In this document: positions 54,578 through 64,000 of the stretch, one piece after another
Position numbering within the stretch: position 1 is the stretch's first letter
How the letters are laid out: every line of letters starts with the position of its first letter
Source: Leucobacter denitrificans
GTDB lineage: Bacteria; Actinomycetota; Actinomycetes; Actinomycetales; Microbacteriaceae
Assembly: GCF_014396385.1 (NCBI RefSeq)
Contig: NZ_CP060716.1
Span: forward strand, 558,001 to 622,000
Reading direction: 5' to 3'
DNA length: 64,000 nt
Position numbers and translations under genes: made by a program
The notes under the pieces: model-generated
Told to the model about the DNA's origin: nothing
Seen by the model: the letters and a program-made list of their open reading frames with translations, nothing else
Databases searched by the model: none

Positions 54578-55102
54578 TCATAGGAGATATTCAGCAAACC
54601 CCGCGCGTACCTTATTTACCTTCGGCACTGCCACAGCAAGGCAGTAACCCTGGGAGGGGTTCTTGGCGAAGAAATCCTGGTGCTCCTCCGGCCCTGGGTA
54701 CACCGTGTTCAGCGGGGTGATCTCGGTAACTACCCCTCCACCCCAATACTCATTAGCACGGTCCTTCGCCGACTCAAACGCTTCGCGTTGATCCTCATCT
54801 GCATAGAACATTGCCGATCGATATTGCGTACCGATGTCATGGCCTTGGCGATTGAGCTGCCGTGGATCGTGCATAGTGAAAAATGCGTCGAGAACAACCT
54901 CTGCCGGGATGACTGACTCGTCGAAAGTGACCTCAACTGCTTCGGCGTGCCCGGTGCTTCCCGTGCACACAAGCTCATAGCTCGGATTCGGCGTCGTTCC
55001 TCCGGTGAAACAGGAATGCACACGTGTAATGCCTCGCAGCACTCGATATGCCGCATCTAGACACCAATAGCACCCGCCTGCGAGCACAAAAGTTGTTGCC
55101 AT
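54578..55102 (-). CDS. msrA: Peptide methionine sulfoxide reductase MsrA
   Basis: 174 residues. It reduces the S form of methionine sulfoxide. The active-site Cys is in LAGGCYWCLDAAYR; the YELVCTGSTGHAEAVEV strand, a QYRSAMFY segment and the HQDFFAKNP tail follow. The C-terminal resolving Cys may be the one in GYCLAV. The CYWC spelling (rather than CFWC) is a known variant. Confidence 0.95.
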   Translation of the reverse strand: MATTFVLAGGCYWCLDAAYRVLRGITRVHSCFTGGTTPNPSYELVCTGSTGHAEAVEVTFDESVIPAEVVLDAFFTMHDPRQLNRQGHDIGTQYRSAMFYADEDQREAFESAKDRANEYWGGGVVTEITPLNTVYPGPEEHQDFFAKNPSQGYCLAVAVPKVNKVRAGFAEYLL

Positions 55103-55113
55103 GATTCAACCTC

Positions 55114-55941
55114 CTACAGTTTCCACCATTCGTCATCCGGCGATACCGGCAGCTGCCGCTTGTGCCTGGTAGCGAGATAACGGCTCTCGAGATTGCCCGC
55201 TGACGCCTCTGCAATCTGTTCACCCCGTAAGTAGGCGTCGATCTCCTCGTAAGTCACCCCGAGGCTCGATTCATCTGACTGTCCAGGCTCTCCGTCGAGC
55301 AGATCCGCAGTCGGCTCCTTCTTCCACAGCCGCTCAGGCGCCCCAAGTTCGACGAGCAAGGTTGCACCCTGGCTTTTCGTAAGCCCTTGCAGTGGGATTA
55401 CGTCGGCGGCACCATCGCCAAACTTCGTAAAGAACCCCGTCAGGGCCTCCGCCGCGTGGTCAGTGCCGATCACGAGCAAGCCACGGTCTCCCGCAAGAGC
55501 GTACTGCGCCACCATACGAGCTCGGGCTTTGATGTTCCCCTTATTGAAATCGGAAACGTCTTCTCCAAGCGCCCCTGATATTTCAGACGCCATGCCATCG
55601 ACCGAAGAGGCAATATTCACCGAAACAGATTGGTCTGGCTGAATGAACGACAGCGCGAGCTGTGCATCTGCTTCATCTCGTTGCACACCGTACGGCAGTC
55701 GCATCGCCCAGAATTCGGCTTCATGGCCTCGGCCTCGCATTCGCTCAACAGCGAGCTGTGCGAGTCTTCCTGCGAGAGAGGAATCTTGCCCACCAGAAAT
55801 ACCGAGCACAAACCCGCGGACACCCGGAATATTTTCGGCATATGAGGCTAGAAATTCAACCCGTCGTTCAATTTCCTGCTCAGCATCAATCTCCGGGTTA
55901 ACTCCCAGTTCGCGAATGATGCGCTGCTGCAATGTAGTCAT
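55114..55941 (-). CDS. nadE: Ammonia-dependent NAD synthetase
   Basis: 275 residues, the short form without a glutaminase domain. The PP-loop for ATP is [39 protein letters not shown] and [21 protein letters not shown] are the deamido-NAD site, with GLTKSQ after it. Its start shares ATGA with the end of dnaE, so the two genes are coupled. Confidence 0.96.
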   Translation of the reverse strand: MTTLQQRIIRELGVNPEIDAEQEIERRVEFLASYAENIPGVRGFVLGISGGQDSSLAGRLAQLAVERMRGRGHEAEFWAMRLPYGVQRDEADAQLALSFIQPDQSVSVNIASSVDGMASEISGALGEDVSDFNKGNIKARARMVAQYALAGDRGLLVIGTDHAAEALTGFFTKFGDGAADVIPLQGLTKSQGATLLVELGAPERLWKKEPTADLLDGEPGQSDESSLGVTYEEIDAYLRGEQIAEASAGNLESRYLATRHKRQLPVSPDDEWWKL

Positions 55942-58900
55942 GATACCAACTCCTCAATTCCTTGGAGGCACCGCGACCCTAGCAGTCCCTTGAGTTCTCC
56001 GAACAACTCGCTCGACACTCGAACGCGCTGAGGCAATTCAAAGACTCGCACCGCGTGCTGGGTGGCAAGATTTAGGCGTATCTCGCTGTCTCCACGGTGC
56101 CGTTCAAGTGTCTGTTTCAACTCACCCAACACCTCCTCGGTGGCCCGGCTGTCGTTCATCGTTATCGAGATCGACTGCGATTCGTCTTGCACCGCGGCGT
56201 CGATACCCCTCACTCCATATGCGTGCATTGACATGCCGTCATCTCGCGCGTTGAGTTTTCCTCGGAGCGCCACGATGGTATCCGGTTGTAGGAGCGAACC
56301 AAATTCTTGATACGACTTGCCCATAAAGAGGGCTTGAATCTCTCCCGTGAAGTCTTCAATTGTCACCATGCCATAGAGGTTTCCAGACTTCGCGGTACGG
56401 TGTTGCACGCTCGTCAGGAGGCCCGCAATCACAACGGTCTCACCGTCAAAGTTTGCATCAGGGTTTGTGGCCTGTTCAACCGTCACTGAGGCCTCTTTAG
56501 CCAGCGTCGTCTCGAGTCCTCGCAGCGGGTGATCTGACACGTAAAGTCCGAGCATCTCGCGCTCAAATGCGAGCTTGTCCTTCTTCGTCCATTCCGGCCT
56601 GTCTGGCACGTGGGAAACCGGTGCAGCTTCGGTGCCTGAAGCTTCGGCAGCCTCCGCAAACAGGCTGTCGAAATCGAACCCGACGTCTCCGTTTTCCTCA
56701 GCACGCTTCTCTTTCACCGCGCTTTCAACAGCACTCTCGTGAACCTCGAGAAGAGCACGCCGCGTGCCCCCGAGCCCATCGAACGCCCCTGCCTTAATCA
56801 GTGACTCGACCGTGCGCTTGTTCAGCGCGGGCAACGCAACCTTCTTCAAGAAATCGTGGAACGTTTCAAAACTGCCCTTCGATTCGCGCGCCTCGCGAAT
56901 CGCCTCGACAACGTTCCATCCCACGTTACGTACTGCGCCGAGTCCGAAGCGAATATCGTCACCAACTGCGGCAAAGTTCGCGAACGAATCATTCACTGCG
57001 GGTGGGAGTACGTGGATACCCATGCGGCGGCACTCATTGAGGTAGATCGCAAGCTTGTCTTTTGAGTCGCCGACGCTCGTCAACAGCGCTGCCATGTACT
57101 CGGCCGGGTAGTGCGCCTTCAGATACGCGGTCCAATAACTCACGACACCATACGCGGCCGAGTGAGCCTTGTTGAAGGCGTAGTCGGAGAACGGCAGCAG
57201 AATGTCCCAGAGTGCCTTCACCGCTGCGTCAGAAAATCCGCGCTCGTGCATGCCACCGGCAAAGCCTTCGTACTGCTTATCGAGCTCTTCCTTCTTCTTC
57301 TTGCCCATTGCTCGGCGAAGAATGTCTGCTTGTCCAAGCGAGAAGCCAGCAACACGCTGGGCAATCGACATCACCTGTTCCTGATAGATGATGAGGCCGT
57401 AAGTCGTTTCGAGAATGTCCTTGAGTGGTTCCTCGAGCTCGGGGTGGATCGGCGTGATCTCTTGCAGCCCGTTCTTTCGCAGCGCGTAATTGGTGTGTGA
57501 ATCGGCACCCATCGGCCCGGGTCGATACAGCGCGAGCACTGCCGAAATATCTTCGAAGTTGTCTGGCTTCATCAGGCGCAGCAACCCGCGCATTGGGCCG
57601 CCATCGAGCTGGAACACGCCGAGCGTGTCGCCGCGAGCGAGCAACTCATACGAGGGCTGATCATCGAGTTCGAGTCGCTCGAGATCGAGTTCTTCGCCCC
57701 GGTTCAGCTGAATATTCTCGAGCGCGTCAGAAATGATCGTGAGGTTACGTAACCCAAGAAAATCCATCTTGATGAGGCCGAGTGTCTCACAGGTTGGGTA
57801 GTCAAACTGGGTGACAATTTGACCGTCTTGTTCGCGCTTCTGCAGGGGAATAATGTCGATGAGCGGATCGCTCGACATGATCACACCTGCCGCGTGCACG
57901 CCCCACTGCCGCTTCAGGCCCTCGAGCCCAAGCGCTGTCTCATAGACCCGCTTCGCATCAGGGTCCTCCTGGAGTACAGCACGGAACTCCGAGGCCTCTT
58001 TGTATCGCGGATGCTCGGGGTCAGTAATACCCGCGAGTGGAATATCCTTCGCCATGACGGCGGGCGGCATTGCTTTTGTGAGCTTCTCGCCCATGCCAAA
58101 CGGAAATCCGAGCACTCGAGACGAGTCTTTGAGCGCCTGCTTCGATTTGATGGTGCCATACGTCACGATCTGCGCAACACGCTCGTCGCCGTATTTTTCG
58201 GTGACATAGCGGATCACTTCGCCACGTCTGCGATCATCGAAGTCGACGTCGAAGTCGGGCATCGAAACGCGGTCTGGATTCAAGAAACGCTCGAAAATGA
58301 GGCCGTGCTGCAGTGGGTCGAGATCCGTGATTCGCATCGCGTACGCGGCCATCGAACCCGCACCGGATCCACGCCCAGGGCCCACGCGTATTCCGTTGTC
58401 TTTCGCCCAGTTAATGAAGTCGGCGACCACGAGGAAGTACCCGGGAAAGCCCATCTGGGTGATCACGCCGGTCTCGTACTCTGCCTGTTTACGCACGTCG
58501 TCAGGGATGCCGTTTGGGTACCGGTAGACCAGCCCCTTCTCGACTTCTTTGACGAACCAGCTCTCCTCAGTTTCACCCTCAGGAACTGGGTAATTCGGCA
58601 TGTAGTTTGCCGATGTATTGAAGCTGACATCACAGCGCTCAGCAATGCGCAGAGTGTTATCGCAAGCCTCAGGAAGCTCCCGGAAAATGTGGCGCATCTC
58701 GGCTGCGCTCTTGAGGTAGTACCCAGATCCGCTGAACTGGAATCTGTTCGGGTCGTCGAGTCGTGAACCCGATTGCACGCAAAGCAACGCCGAATGAGAC
58801 TCTGCATCGTGCTCGTGAACATAGTGCAGGTCATTCGTGGCAAGCAGAGGAATGCCGAGGTCTTTTGCGATGGCGAGCAGCTCAGTCTGCACACGACGCT

Positions 58901-59492
58901 CAATCTCGAGCCCGTGATCCATAATCTCGCAGAAAAAATTCTCTTTGCCAAAGATGTCTTGGAATTCGGCAGCGGCTTGCCGTGCTTCTTTCACCTGCCC
59001 GAGGCGAAGTCGAGTGTGGATCTCGCCAGAGGGGCACCCTGTCGTCGCAATGAGGCCCTCTGAATACTTTTGCAGCAGCTCGCGGTCCATACGTGGCTTG
59101 AAGTAGTACCCCTCAAGTGAGGAGTAGCTCGAAAGCCGGAAGAGGTTGTGCATGCCCTCGGTCGTTTCCGAAAGCATCGTCATGTGCGTGTAAGCGCCAG
59201 CACCCGACACGTCGTCACCGCCGCCGTCACCCCACCGCACCCGCGTGCGGTCTGAGCGATGTGTGCCCGGTGTGAGGTATGCCTCGATGCCGATGATGGG
59301 CTTCACCCCGACATCATTCGCAGCGCGCCAGAAATCGAACGCCCCGTAGGTGTTGCCGTGGTCGGTAATCGCGATCGCCGGCATTCCCTGCTCCGCGACC
59401 GCTGACACCAGCGGTTTTACTCGAGCTGCTCCATCGAGCATCGAATACTCACTGTGTGTGTGAAGATGTACGAATCCGTCGGTTTCAGACAC
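55938..59492 (-). CDS. dnaE: DNA polymerase III alpha subunit
   Basis: 1184 residues, full length. The N-terminal PHP domain has metal-site residues in [15 protein letters not shown] and [10 protein letters not shown]; the polymerase core has [18 protein letters not shown] and [18 protein letters not shown] with the catalytic Asp residues; a helix-hairpin-helix ([19 protein letters not shown]), an OB fold ([14 protein letters not shown]) and the tau-binding C-terminus follow. It is the replicative polymerase. rluD lies upstream with a 72-base gap. Confidence 0.97.
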   Translation of the reverse strand: MSETDGFVHLHTHSEYSMLDGAARVKPLVSAVAEQGMPAIAITDHGNTYGAFDFWRAANDVGVKPIIGIEAYLTPGTHRSDRTRVRWGDGGGDDVSGAGAYTHMTMLSETTEGMHNLFRLSSYSSLEGYYFKPRMDRELLQKYSEGLIATTGCPSGEIHTRLRLGQVKEARQAAAEFQDIFGKENFFCEIMDHGLEIERRVQTELLAIAKDLGIPLLATNDLHYVHEHDAESHSALLCVQSGSRLDDPNRFQFSGSGYYLKSAAEMRHIFRELPEACDNTLRIAERCDVSFNTSANYMPNYPVPEGETEESWFVKEVEKGLVYRYPNGIPDDVRKQAEYETGVITQMGFPGYFLVVADFINWAKDNGIRVGPGRGSGAGSMAAYAMRITDLDPLQHGLIFERFLNPDRVSMPDFDVDFDDRRRGEVIRYVTEKYGDERVAQIVTYGTIKSKQALKDSSRVLGFPFGMGEKLTKAMPPAVMAKDIPLAGITDPEHPRYKEASEFRAVLQEDPDAKRVYETALGLEGLKRQWGVHAAGVIMSSDPLIDIIPLQKREQDGQIVTQFDYPTCETLGLIKMDFLGLRNLTIISDALENIQLNRGEELDLERLELDDQPSYELLARGDTLGVFQLDGGPMRGLLRLMKPDNFEDISAVLALYRPGPMGADSHTNYALRKNGLQEITPIHPELEEPLKDILETTYGLIIYQEQVMSIAQRVAGFSLGQADILRRAMGKKKKEELDKQYEGFAGGMHERGFSDAAVKALWDILLPFSDYAFNKAHSAAYGVVSYWTAYLKAHYPAEYMAALLTSVGDSKDKLAIYLNECRRMGIHVLPPAVNDSFANFAAVGDDIRFGLGAVRNVGWNVVEAIREARESKGSFETFHDFLKKVALPALNKRTVESLIKAGAFDGLGGTRRALLEVHESAVESAVKEKRAEENGDVGFDFDSLFAEAAEASGTEAAPVSHVPDRPEWTKKDKLAFEREMLGLYVSDHPLRGLETTLAKEASVTVEQATNPDANFDGETVVIAGLLTSVQHRTAKSGNLYGMVTIEDFTGEIQALFMGKSYQEFGSLLQPDTIVALRGKLNARDDGMSMHAYGVRGIDAAVQDESQSISITMNDSRATEEVLGELKQTLERHRGDSEIRLNLATQHAVRVFELPQRVRVSSELFGELKGLLGSRCLQGIEELVS

Positions 59493-59564
59493 CCAAGCCC
59501 CTTCCGTGATCGCCTTCCAAGACTACCCCGCCTTCCACGAGGACGAACACCGAGAAGCTCAGAA

Positions 59565-60497
59565 TCAGCTGCGGGAATCCGACCCCGAGAGCACCTCAAT
59601 AGCGTGCTGCAGGTCGGCAGGATACTGTGACTCAAACTCGACCGGTTCGCCATTGCCCGGGTGCCTAAACCCGAGTCGCATAGCGTGCAGCCACTGCCTC
59701 GTGAGGCCTAATCGTTCAGACAGCACGGGATCCGCACCATACATCGTGTCGCCGACACACGGGTGCCGCTGCGCCGACATGTGCACACGGATTTGATGCG
59801 TTCTGCCTGTCTCGAGCTCGACCTCAAGCAGTGTCGCGAAGGGAAACGCCTCAAGCGTCGTGTAGTGGGTGACCGAAGGCTTACCGCTCGTCGTGACCGC
59901 AAACTTCCATTCGTGACCGGGATGCCGACCGATGTTGCCCTCAATGGTTCCGGAGAACGGGTCAGGGTGCCCCTGCACGACCGTGTGATAGATCTTGTCT
60001 ACCTCTCGCGCCTTAAATGCGCGCTTCAACAAACTGTATGCCCGTTCGCTCTTTGCGACGACCATCAGGCCACTCGTGCCCGCATCGAGACGGTGCACAA
60101 TCCCCTGACGCTCGGGCGGACCAGAAGTGGCAATGCGATACCCGGTGCCAGCAAGAGCACCGAGCACTGTCGGGCCAGTCCACCCCTGCGACGGGTGCGC
60201 TGCGACCCCCGCGGGCTTGTCGACCACTACGAGATCTTCATCGTCATACACGATGCCAAAGTCTGGAAGCTGCACGGGTACAACCTCTGGCCCAGTCTTC
60301 TCTTCCCAGCTGACCTCGAGCAGTGCTCCCGCATGTAGACGGTCTGACTTTCCGAGCACGACCCCATCGAGAAGCACGCCTCCCGCAGCAATGGCGTCTT
60401 GAGCGAAGCTCCGGGAAAAACCTAAAAGCTTCGCGAGTGCAGCGTCGGTGCGCTCTCCGGCTAGGCCGTCAGGCACGGGTAAACTACGGTGTTCCAT
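59565..60497 (-). CDS. rluD: RluD-family 23S rRNA pseudouridine synthase
   Basis: 310 residues from the ATG at 60497. The S4 RNA-binding domain ([21 protein letters not shown]) is followed by the catalytic domain with [16 protein letters not shown] and the C-terminal [22 protein letters not shown]. It overlaps the end of lspA by 14 bases, the usual lspA-rluD pairing. Confidence 0.94.
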   Translation of the reverse strand: MEHRSLPVPDGLAGERTDAALAKLLGFSRSFAQDAIAAGGVLLDGVVLGKSDRLHAGALLEVSWEEKTGPEVVPVQLPDFGIVYDDEDLVVVDKPAGVAAHPSQGWTGPTVLGALAGTGYRIATSGPPERQGIVHRLDAGTSGLMVVAKSERAYSLLKRAFKAREVDKIYHTVVQGHPDPFSGTIEGNIGRHPGHEWKFAVTTSGKPSVTHYTTLEAFPFATLLEVELETGRTHQIRVHMSAQRHPCVGDTMYGADPVLSERLGLTRQWLHAMRLGFRHPGNGEPVEFESQYPADLQHAIEVLSGSDSRS

Positions 60498-61176
60498 CAG
60501 TGCTCCGCGTATCCCCAGTTTCACCGGTATCGTCGGTTGCTTCTTCTGATGCCTCCGAGGCCTCAGAGGGCTCTGTCTCCTCAGTGCCCGCCGAAAGCTT
60601 ACTCTGGTCGGATTCGTCGATTTCAGGGTGGCGAGGGTGCCTCCCGCCCTCGATTCTTAGCCCAAACAGTGTGACTGCGATAAACAGAAGCATGCCGACA
60701 ACGATGCCGATATCCGCCACATTGTAGATCGCAGGGTTAAACCCCAACCACATCCACGGAGTCAGGATGAAGTCAACGACGTGACCCTGCGGAAACCCGG
60801 GCTCGCGAATGAGCCGGTCTGTGAGGTTGCCGAGCACTCCCCCAAGCAGTAGCCCAAGGAAGATCGCCCACGGCACTGACCTCAGCTTGCGAATCTGCCA
60901 GAGGATCACTCCAACAACGACAACGGCAAGGATGGTAAAAATCCAGGTTTGTCCGGTGGCCATCGAGAACGCAGCCCCTGGGTTCCGCGCGAAGTGCCAC
61001 TGCAGAAACTCGCCGAACACGTCGACGGTTTCTCCGTATGGAAGATTGGCCTCTACCCAGTTCTTACTGAGTTGATCGGCCGCATAGATGATAAGCGCGA
61101 TAGCAAATAGCAACAGCGGCACCAACACTCGCCGACGAGTGCTAGGTACCGCTGCAGCAGTTTGTTCTTGATCCAC
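60484..61176 (-). CDS. lspA: Signal peptidase II
   Basis: 230 residues with four membrane helices, start GTG. It removes signal peptides from diacylated prolipoproteins. The two catalytic Asp are in GHVVDFI and [17 protein letters not shown] and [11 protein letters not shown] are also typical. The C-terminal 50 residues are a Glu/Ser/Thr-rich tail not needed for catalysis. Confidence 0.95.
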   Translation of the reverse strand: MDQEQTAAAVPSTRRRVLVPLLLFAIALIIYAADQLSKNWVEANLPYGETVDVFGEFLQWHFARNPGAAFSMATGQTWIFTILAVVVVGVILWQIRKLRSVPWAIFLGLLLGGVLGNLTDRLIREPGFPQGHVVDFILTPWMWLGFNPAIYNVADIGIVVGMLLFIAVTLFGLRIEGGRHPRHPEIDESDQSKLSAGTEETEPSEASEASEEATDDTGETGDTRSTDGTP

Positions 61177-61182
61177 CCTGAA

Positions 61183-61848
61183 TTAACCGAGGCTGTCAGG
61201 CCTCGTGAGCGGCTCTGGCGAGCTGTCGAGGTCTTTGAGCTGTGACTGAATGTAGGAACGGAGAGTTGAGCGGTACTCGTTCTCGAATCCGCGGAGCTCG
61301 GCGACGGTCTCCTGCAGGCCCTCCATCTCTTCGGCGTGTGCCTTGAGATCTTCGGTGCGGCGACGCTGCGCCTCATCAACGAGCTCGTGTGCGGTGCGCT
61401 CAGCATCTTCGATCATCTGAGTGCTCTTGGCCTCAGCCTCACCGATGAGCTTGTCTCGAGTCGTCTCGCCCTCACTGACGTACTTGTCGTGGAGTTCGAG
61501 TGCCATCTGCAGCATTGCGCTCGACTTGAGTGCGTCTGGGCGCTGAGCAGGCTCTTCGGGAGCGGCTGCCTCTTCCGGCTGAGCCTGGGGTTCGGGCACG
61601 GGAGCATCGACCACAATTGTCTCTGCAGACGGGTGAACCGCAGGGGCGCCACTCTCGCTCTGTGCCGCTTCGAGCTGCTCGGTGAGTTCGTCGATCTTGG
61701 CCTGGAGCTCCGCTTTCTCAGCTTCGCGCTCACGCAGTTCCTCAACGATTGTGTCAAGAAAGTCATCAACCTGGTCGAGATCGTAGCCGTCACGGAACTT
61801 CGTGATCGTGAACTTCTGATTCACGACTTCTTCAGGAGTCAAGGCCAT
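61183..61848 (-). CDS. divIVA: Polar growth/septum protein DivIVA (Wag31)
   Basis: 221 residues. The N-terminal lipid-binding DivIVA domain (MALTPEEVVNQKFTITKFRD, GYDLDQVDDFLD) leads into a coiled coil; a Pro/Glu/Ala linker (about residues 60-110) is followed by a second coiled coil. In actinobacteria it marks the cell poles and directs wall growth. It lies 6 bases upstream of lspA and downstream of yggT. Confidence 0.95.
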   Translation of the reverse strand: MALTPEEVVNQKFTITKFRDGYDLDQVDDFLDTIVEELREREAEKAELQAKIDELTEQLEAAQSESGAPAVHPSAETIVVDAPVPEPQAQPEEAAAPEEPAQRPDALKSSAMLQMALELHDKYVSEGETTRDKLIGEAEAKSTQMIEDAERTAHELVDEAQRRRTEDLKAHAEEMEGLQETVAELRGFENEYRSTLRSYIQSQLKDLDSSPEPLTRPDSLG

Positions 61849-61929
61849 CGTTCATTCTCTTTCTGTCGGAAGGATCGCTCACGCAATCATCTCAATAACG
61901 CTAGCAAACTCTCGGCAAATATACGGTGA

Positions 61930-62226
61930 TTAGAACCCGCCTGGCACCAATGAAAGCAAAATTATGCAGGCAATCATGGTGAGGAACCAGCCGAGGTCAA
62001 TTGCCACCTGTCCGAGACGGATTGGAGGCAAGATCTTGCGGAACATGCGTATGGGTGGATCAGTGATAGTAAATACGGCCTCGATGACGATTGCCAAGAA
62101 GCCGCGGGGCCTGAAATTTCTCGCAAGCACGGTGATCCAGTCAAGGACAAACCTTACCCAAAGCAGAAAAATAAACAGCCTAAGTGCGACACGGATAACC
62201 GTGCCAATGGCCCAAACGATCTCCAC
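61930..62226 (-). CDS. yggT: YggT-family membrane protein
   Basis: 98 residues, start GTG sharing one base with the sepF stop codon. Two to three membrane helices; the RPRGFLAIVIEAVFTITDPPIRMFRKILPP segment is the family hallmark, here given by its key parts DPPI and F-RKI-PP. Often found with sepF and divIVA; role in division is suspected. Confidence 0.92.
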   Translation of the reverse strand: MEIVWAIGTVIRVALRLFIFLLWVRFVLDWITVLARNFRPRGFLAIVIEAVFTITDPPIRMFRKILPPIRLGQVAIDLGWFLTMIACIILLSLVPGGF

Positions 62227-62714
62227 TACGCGCTAGGTGCGACGAAAAATGAGCCTTCTGCGCTTGCTTCGGGCTCGTCGCTCCCGATCTCGATGTGCTC
62301 AGGTGAGAGCAGGAAGACCTTGCTTGTCACACGCTCGATGCGTCCATTCAATCCGAGCGTAAGCCCACTCGAAAAGTCGATAAGACGCTTTGCTTCGTCT
62401 TCGCTCATACGCGAAAGGTTCATGATGACGGGAACGCCCTCACGGAAGCTCTCAGCGATGACCTGCGCGTCGCGATACGCAGTCGGATGCACGGTCAAAA
62501 TCTCGTTCATCGTCTGCGGAGTCTGCGCACGAACAGGGGTGACCCGTCGAAGCGGAGTCACAGCTGCCCGCTGAGCCGGGGCTGGCTTGGAAGCCGGCGC
62601 CGCGGGCGCACTTGCAGGTGCACGGTCCGACGTGGACTGAGCGGTGGGTTCCTCTTCGAGGCCCTCTTCCGCAAGCCCAAGGAACACCATTGTCTTCTTC
62701 AGCGGATTACTCAT
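62226..62714 (-). CDS. sepF: Cell division protein SepF
   Basis: 162 residues from the ATG at 62714 (GGGAG upstream). The N-terminal amphipathic helix ([17 protein letters not shown]) binds membrane, an Ala/Pro-rich linker follows, and the C-terminal domain ([40 protein letters not shown]) polymerises and anchors FtsZ to the membrane. Confidence 0.95.
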   Translation of the reverse strand: MSNPLKKTMVFLGLAEEGLEEEPTAQSTSDRAPASAPAAPASKPAPAQRAAVTPLRRVTPVRAQTPQTMNEILTVHPTAYRDAQVIAESFREGVPVIMNLSRMSEDEAKRLIDFSSGLTLGLNGRIERVTSKVFLLSPEHIEIGSDEPEASAEGSFFVAPSA

Positions 62715-62744
62715 GTGTTCTCCCAACGGTTATTGCATTCGAGA

Positions 62745-63437
62745 CTATCTCGCATCGGGGCGATTTCCGGTGATTGCACTGCCGATTCGCAGGTGTGTCG
62801 CCCCTGCCGCAATCGCTGCAGGGTAGTCGTGGGTCATTCCCGCTGAAATCGACGTAGCGTCGGGAGCGAGTGCGCGCACACGATCCGCATACCCAGCAAG
62901 CCGCTCGAACGCCGATTCTGCGGGCTCTTCGAGGGGTGCGACCGACATGACGCCGCGCAAACGGAGCGTGCTCGTCTCCAAGATTCGCTCGGTCAATGAC
63001 TCAATGTCTGCGGGGCTTGCCCCGCCGCGACCTGGGTCGTCAGTGAGGTTTATCTGAAGAAACGCGTCAATTGTGTGGTCGATGCCTGCGAGCGAGTCCA
63101 CGAGCTTCGCTCGGTCAATCGAGTGGATCGCCGATGCGTACTGCGCAGCTTGCTTCGCCTTCTTGGTTTGCAGTTGGCCAATGAAGTGCCAGTTCAGCTC
63201 GAGGTCAGATAACTCGGCTGCCTTCTCCTGCGCCTCTTGGTGGCGATTCTCGCCGACATCGGTCACACCGAGTTCCGCGAGTTGCGTTACGAGGCTCGCA
63301 GGGTGAAACTTGGTGACCACGATGAGCGTGATCTCATCCGAATTTCGCCCTGCAGCACGACAGGCCTCTTCAATACCCGAGCGCACCGTGAGCAACCGGT
63401 CACGGAGTGCATCATCTACCTGCACACCCGCAGTCAT
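62745..63437 (-). CDS. yggS: PLP homeostasis protein YggS
   Basis: 230 residues. A fold-type III PLP-binding protein that keeps free vitamin B6 low. The PLP Lys is in TLIVVTKFHPAS; VGENRHQEAQEKAAELSD, NWHFIGQLQTKKAKQ, the SVDR-like IHSIDRAKL and the SAGMTHDYPAAIAAGATHLRI phosphate site are present in order. It lies between ftsZ and sepF, the standard order. Confidence 0.95.
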   Translation of the reverse strand: MTAGVQVDDALRDRLLTVRSGIEEACRAAGRNSDEITLIVVTKFHPASLVTQLAELGVTDVGENRHQEAQEKAAELSDLELNWHFIGQLQTKKAKQAAQYASAIHSIDRAKLVDSLAGIDHTIDAFLQINLTDDPGRGGASPADIESLTERILETSTLRLRGVMSVAPLEEPAESAFERLAGYADRVRALAPDATSISAGMTHDYPAAIAAGATHLRIGSAITGNRPDAR

Positions 63438-63446
63438 CGAAATCGC

Positions 63447-64000
63447 CTACCTCAGGAACTCTGGAATGTCGAGATCGTCGTCATCATCGCCGTCGAATGC
63501 TGGATCGCGCAGCTGTTCTTCAACTGGCGGGTGCGCAAGCGCGCCGCCGAACTCAACGGCCCCATCGAGTGGCTGCGAGTCGTTGACGCGTGCCTGCGAG
63601 GCGCCGACGGGCACCGGTACACCGATCGCTGACCCTTCAGTGGCCTCTTCGATGCCCTCAACGCGTCCTCCACGACGTCCGGCAGCTGCGGGGGCTGTAG
63701 CCCGACCACCAGGGGTCGGTTCTTCATCGAACCCGGCAGCAATCACTGTGACACGAACCTCGTCGCCGAGGGTTTCGTCAATAACGGTACCGAAGATGAT
63801 GTTCGCCTCTGCGTGCACAACGTCTTGCACGAGCGTCGAAGCCTCGGTGATCTCGCTGAGCGCGAGGTTCGAGGAACCCTGGATCGAGAAGAGCACGCCA
63901 TGAGCGCCCTCGATTGAAGCTTCGAGGAGTGGAGATGCAACAGCGAGCTCGGCAGCCTTGATCGCCCTGTCGGCACCGCGAGCAGAGCCAATGCCCATGA
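63447..64000 (-). CDS. ftsZ: Cell division GTPase FtsZ (C-terminal part, runs off right edge)
   Basis: About 184 C-terminal residues; the gene continues beyond base 64000. The visible part starts at MGIGSARGADRAIKAAELAV, includes SIEGAHGVLFSIQGSSNLAL and VRVTVIAAGFDE of the C-terminal tubulin-like subdomain, then a Gly/Ala/Pro-rich linker and the conserved tail DDDDDLDIPEFLR, which binds SepF and other partners. The GTP-binding domain lies outside the window. Confidence 0.96.
   Translation of the reverse strand, partial: MGIGSARGADRAIKAAELAVASPLLEASIEGAHGVLFSIQGSSNLALSEITEASTLVQDVVHAEANIIFGTVIDETLGDEVRVTVIAAGFDEEPTPGGRATAPAAAGRRGGRVEGIEEATEGSAIGVPVPVGASQARVNDSQPLDGAVEFGGALAHPPVEEQLRDPAFDGDDDDDLDIPEFLR

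Overview
The window looks like a stretch of chromosome from a high-G+C Gram-positive bacterium, most likely a member of the Microbacteriaceae (Actinobacteria) of moderate G+C. Evidence for this is the gene order proB-proA-nadD-rsfS behind obgE-rpmA-rplU-rne, the run ftsZ-yggS-sepF-yggT-divIVA-lspA-rluD, a PriA without helicase motifs, an ANTAR-type PdtaR regulator, an HGxxPAAW protein and a Trp-associated membrane protein inside the trp genes, and a PolA with a degenerate 3'-5' exonuclease domain. No family assignment was checked by a database search.

Positions 1-10183 are accessory in character and visibly less G+C-rich than the rest. On the minus strand, in transcription order, lie a 1322-residue sortase-anchored (LAKTG) surface protein with five exactly 113-residue Ala/Ser/Asn/Asp repeats, two tandem hairpins, a DUF5819-like (SdpA-like) protein translationally coupled to an HTTM (SdpB-like) membrane protein, a small lipoprotein, and a phytoene-dehydrogenase-like FAD protein cut by the left edge. 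An AraC-type and a LuxR-type regulator, divergently oriented, separate this block from a tRNA-Ala(GGC).

Positions 10292-31195 hold core genes: rsfS, an acidic single-pass membrane protein, nadD, a 70-residue membrane protein, proA, proB, obgE, rpmA, rplU, rne; then a VKOR-type redox protein, coaE, a DUF4126 protein, rpsA, an RluA-type pseudouridine synthase, polA, a hotdog thioesterase, pdtaR, tRNA-Leu(CAA), pyk and lgt.

Positions 31273-39637 form a joint tryptophan/histidine/pentose block on the minus strand (rpe, hisE, hisG, hisF, hisI, trpE, Trp-associated membrane protein, HGxxPAAW protein, trpC, trpB, trpA). trpE is broken into two overlapping reading frames. After an MFS exporter, rsmB and fmt, a second and clearly different trpB (43765-44970) stands alone on the plus strand behind a 13-codon leader peptide with two adjacent Trp codons and mutually exclusive antiterminator and terminator hairpins. 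This is a complete-looking transcription attenuator on a lone synthase beta subunit and is, with the Sdp-like/surface-protein block, the most interesting signal in the window.

Positions 44980-64000 return to housekeeping: priA, metK, rpoZ, an unknown protein, two acyl-CoA thioesterases, ettA, a lipoprotein, an SSB-like protein with DnaA-box-like sequences upstream, a Pr6Pr-type membrane protein, msrA, nadE, dnaE, rluD, lspA, divIVA, yggT, sepF, yggS and the 3' part of ftsZ. No insertion sequence, integrase, CRISPR array or rRNA gene was seen. No gene-free stretch exceeds 300 bases.
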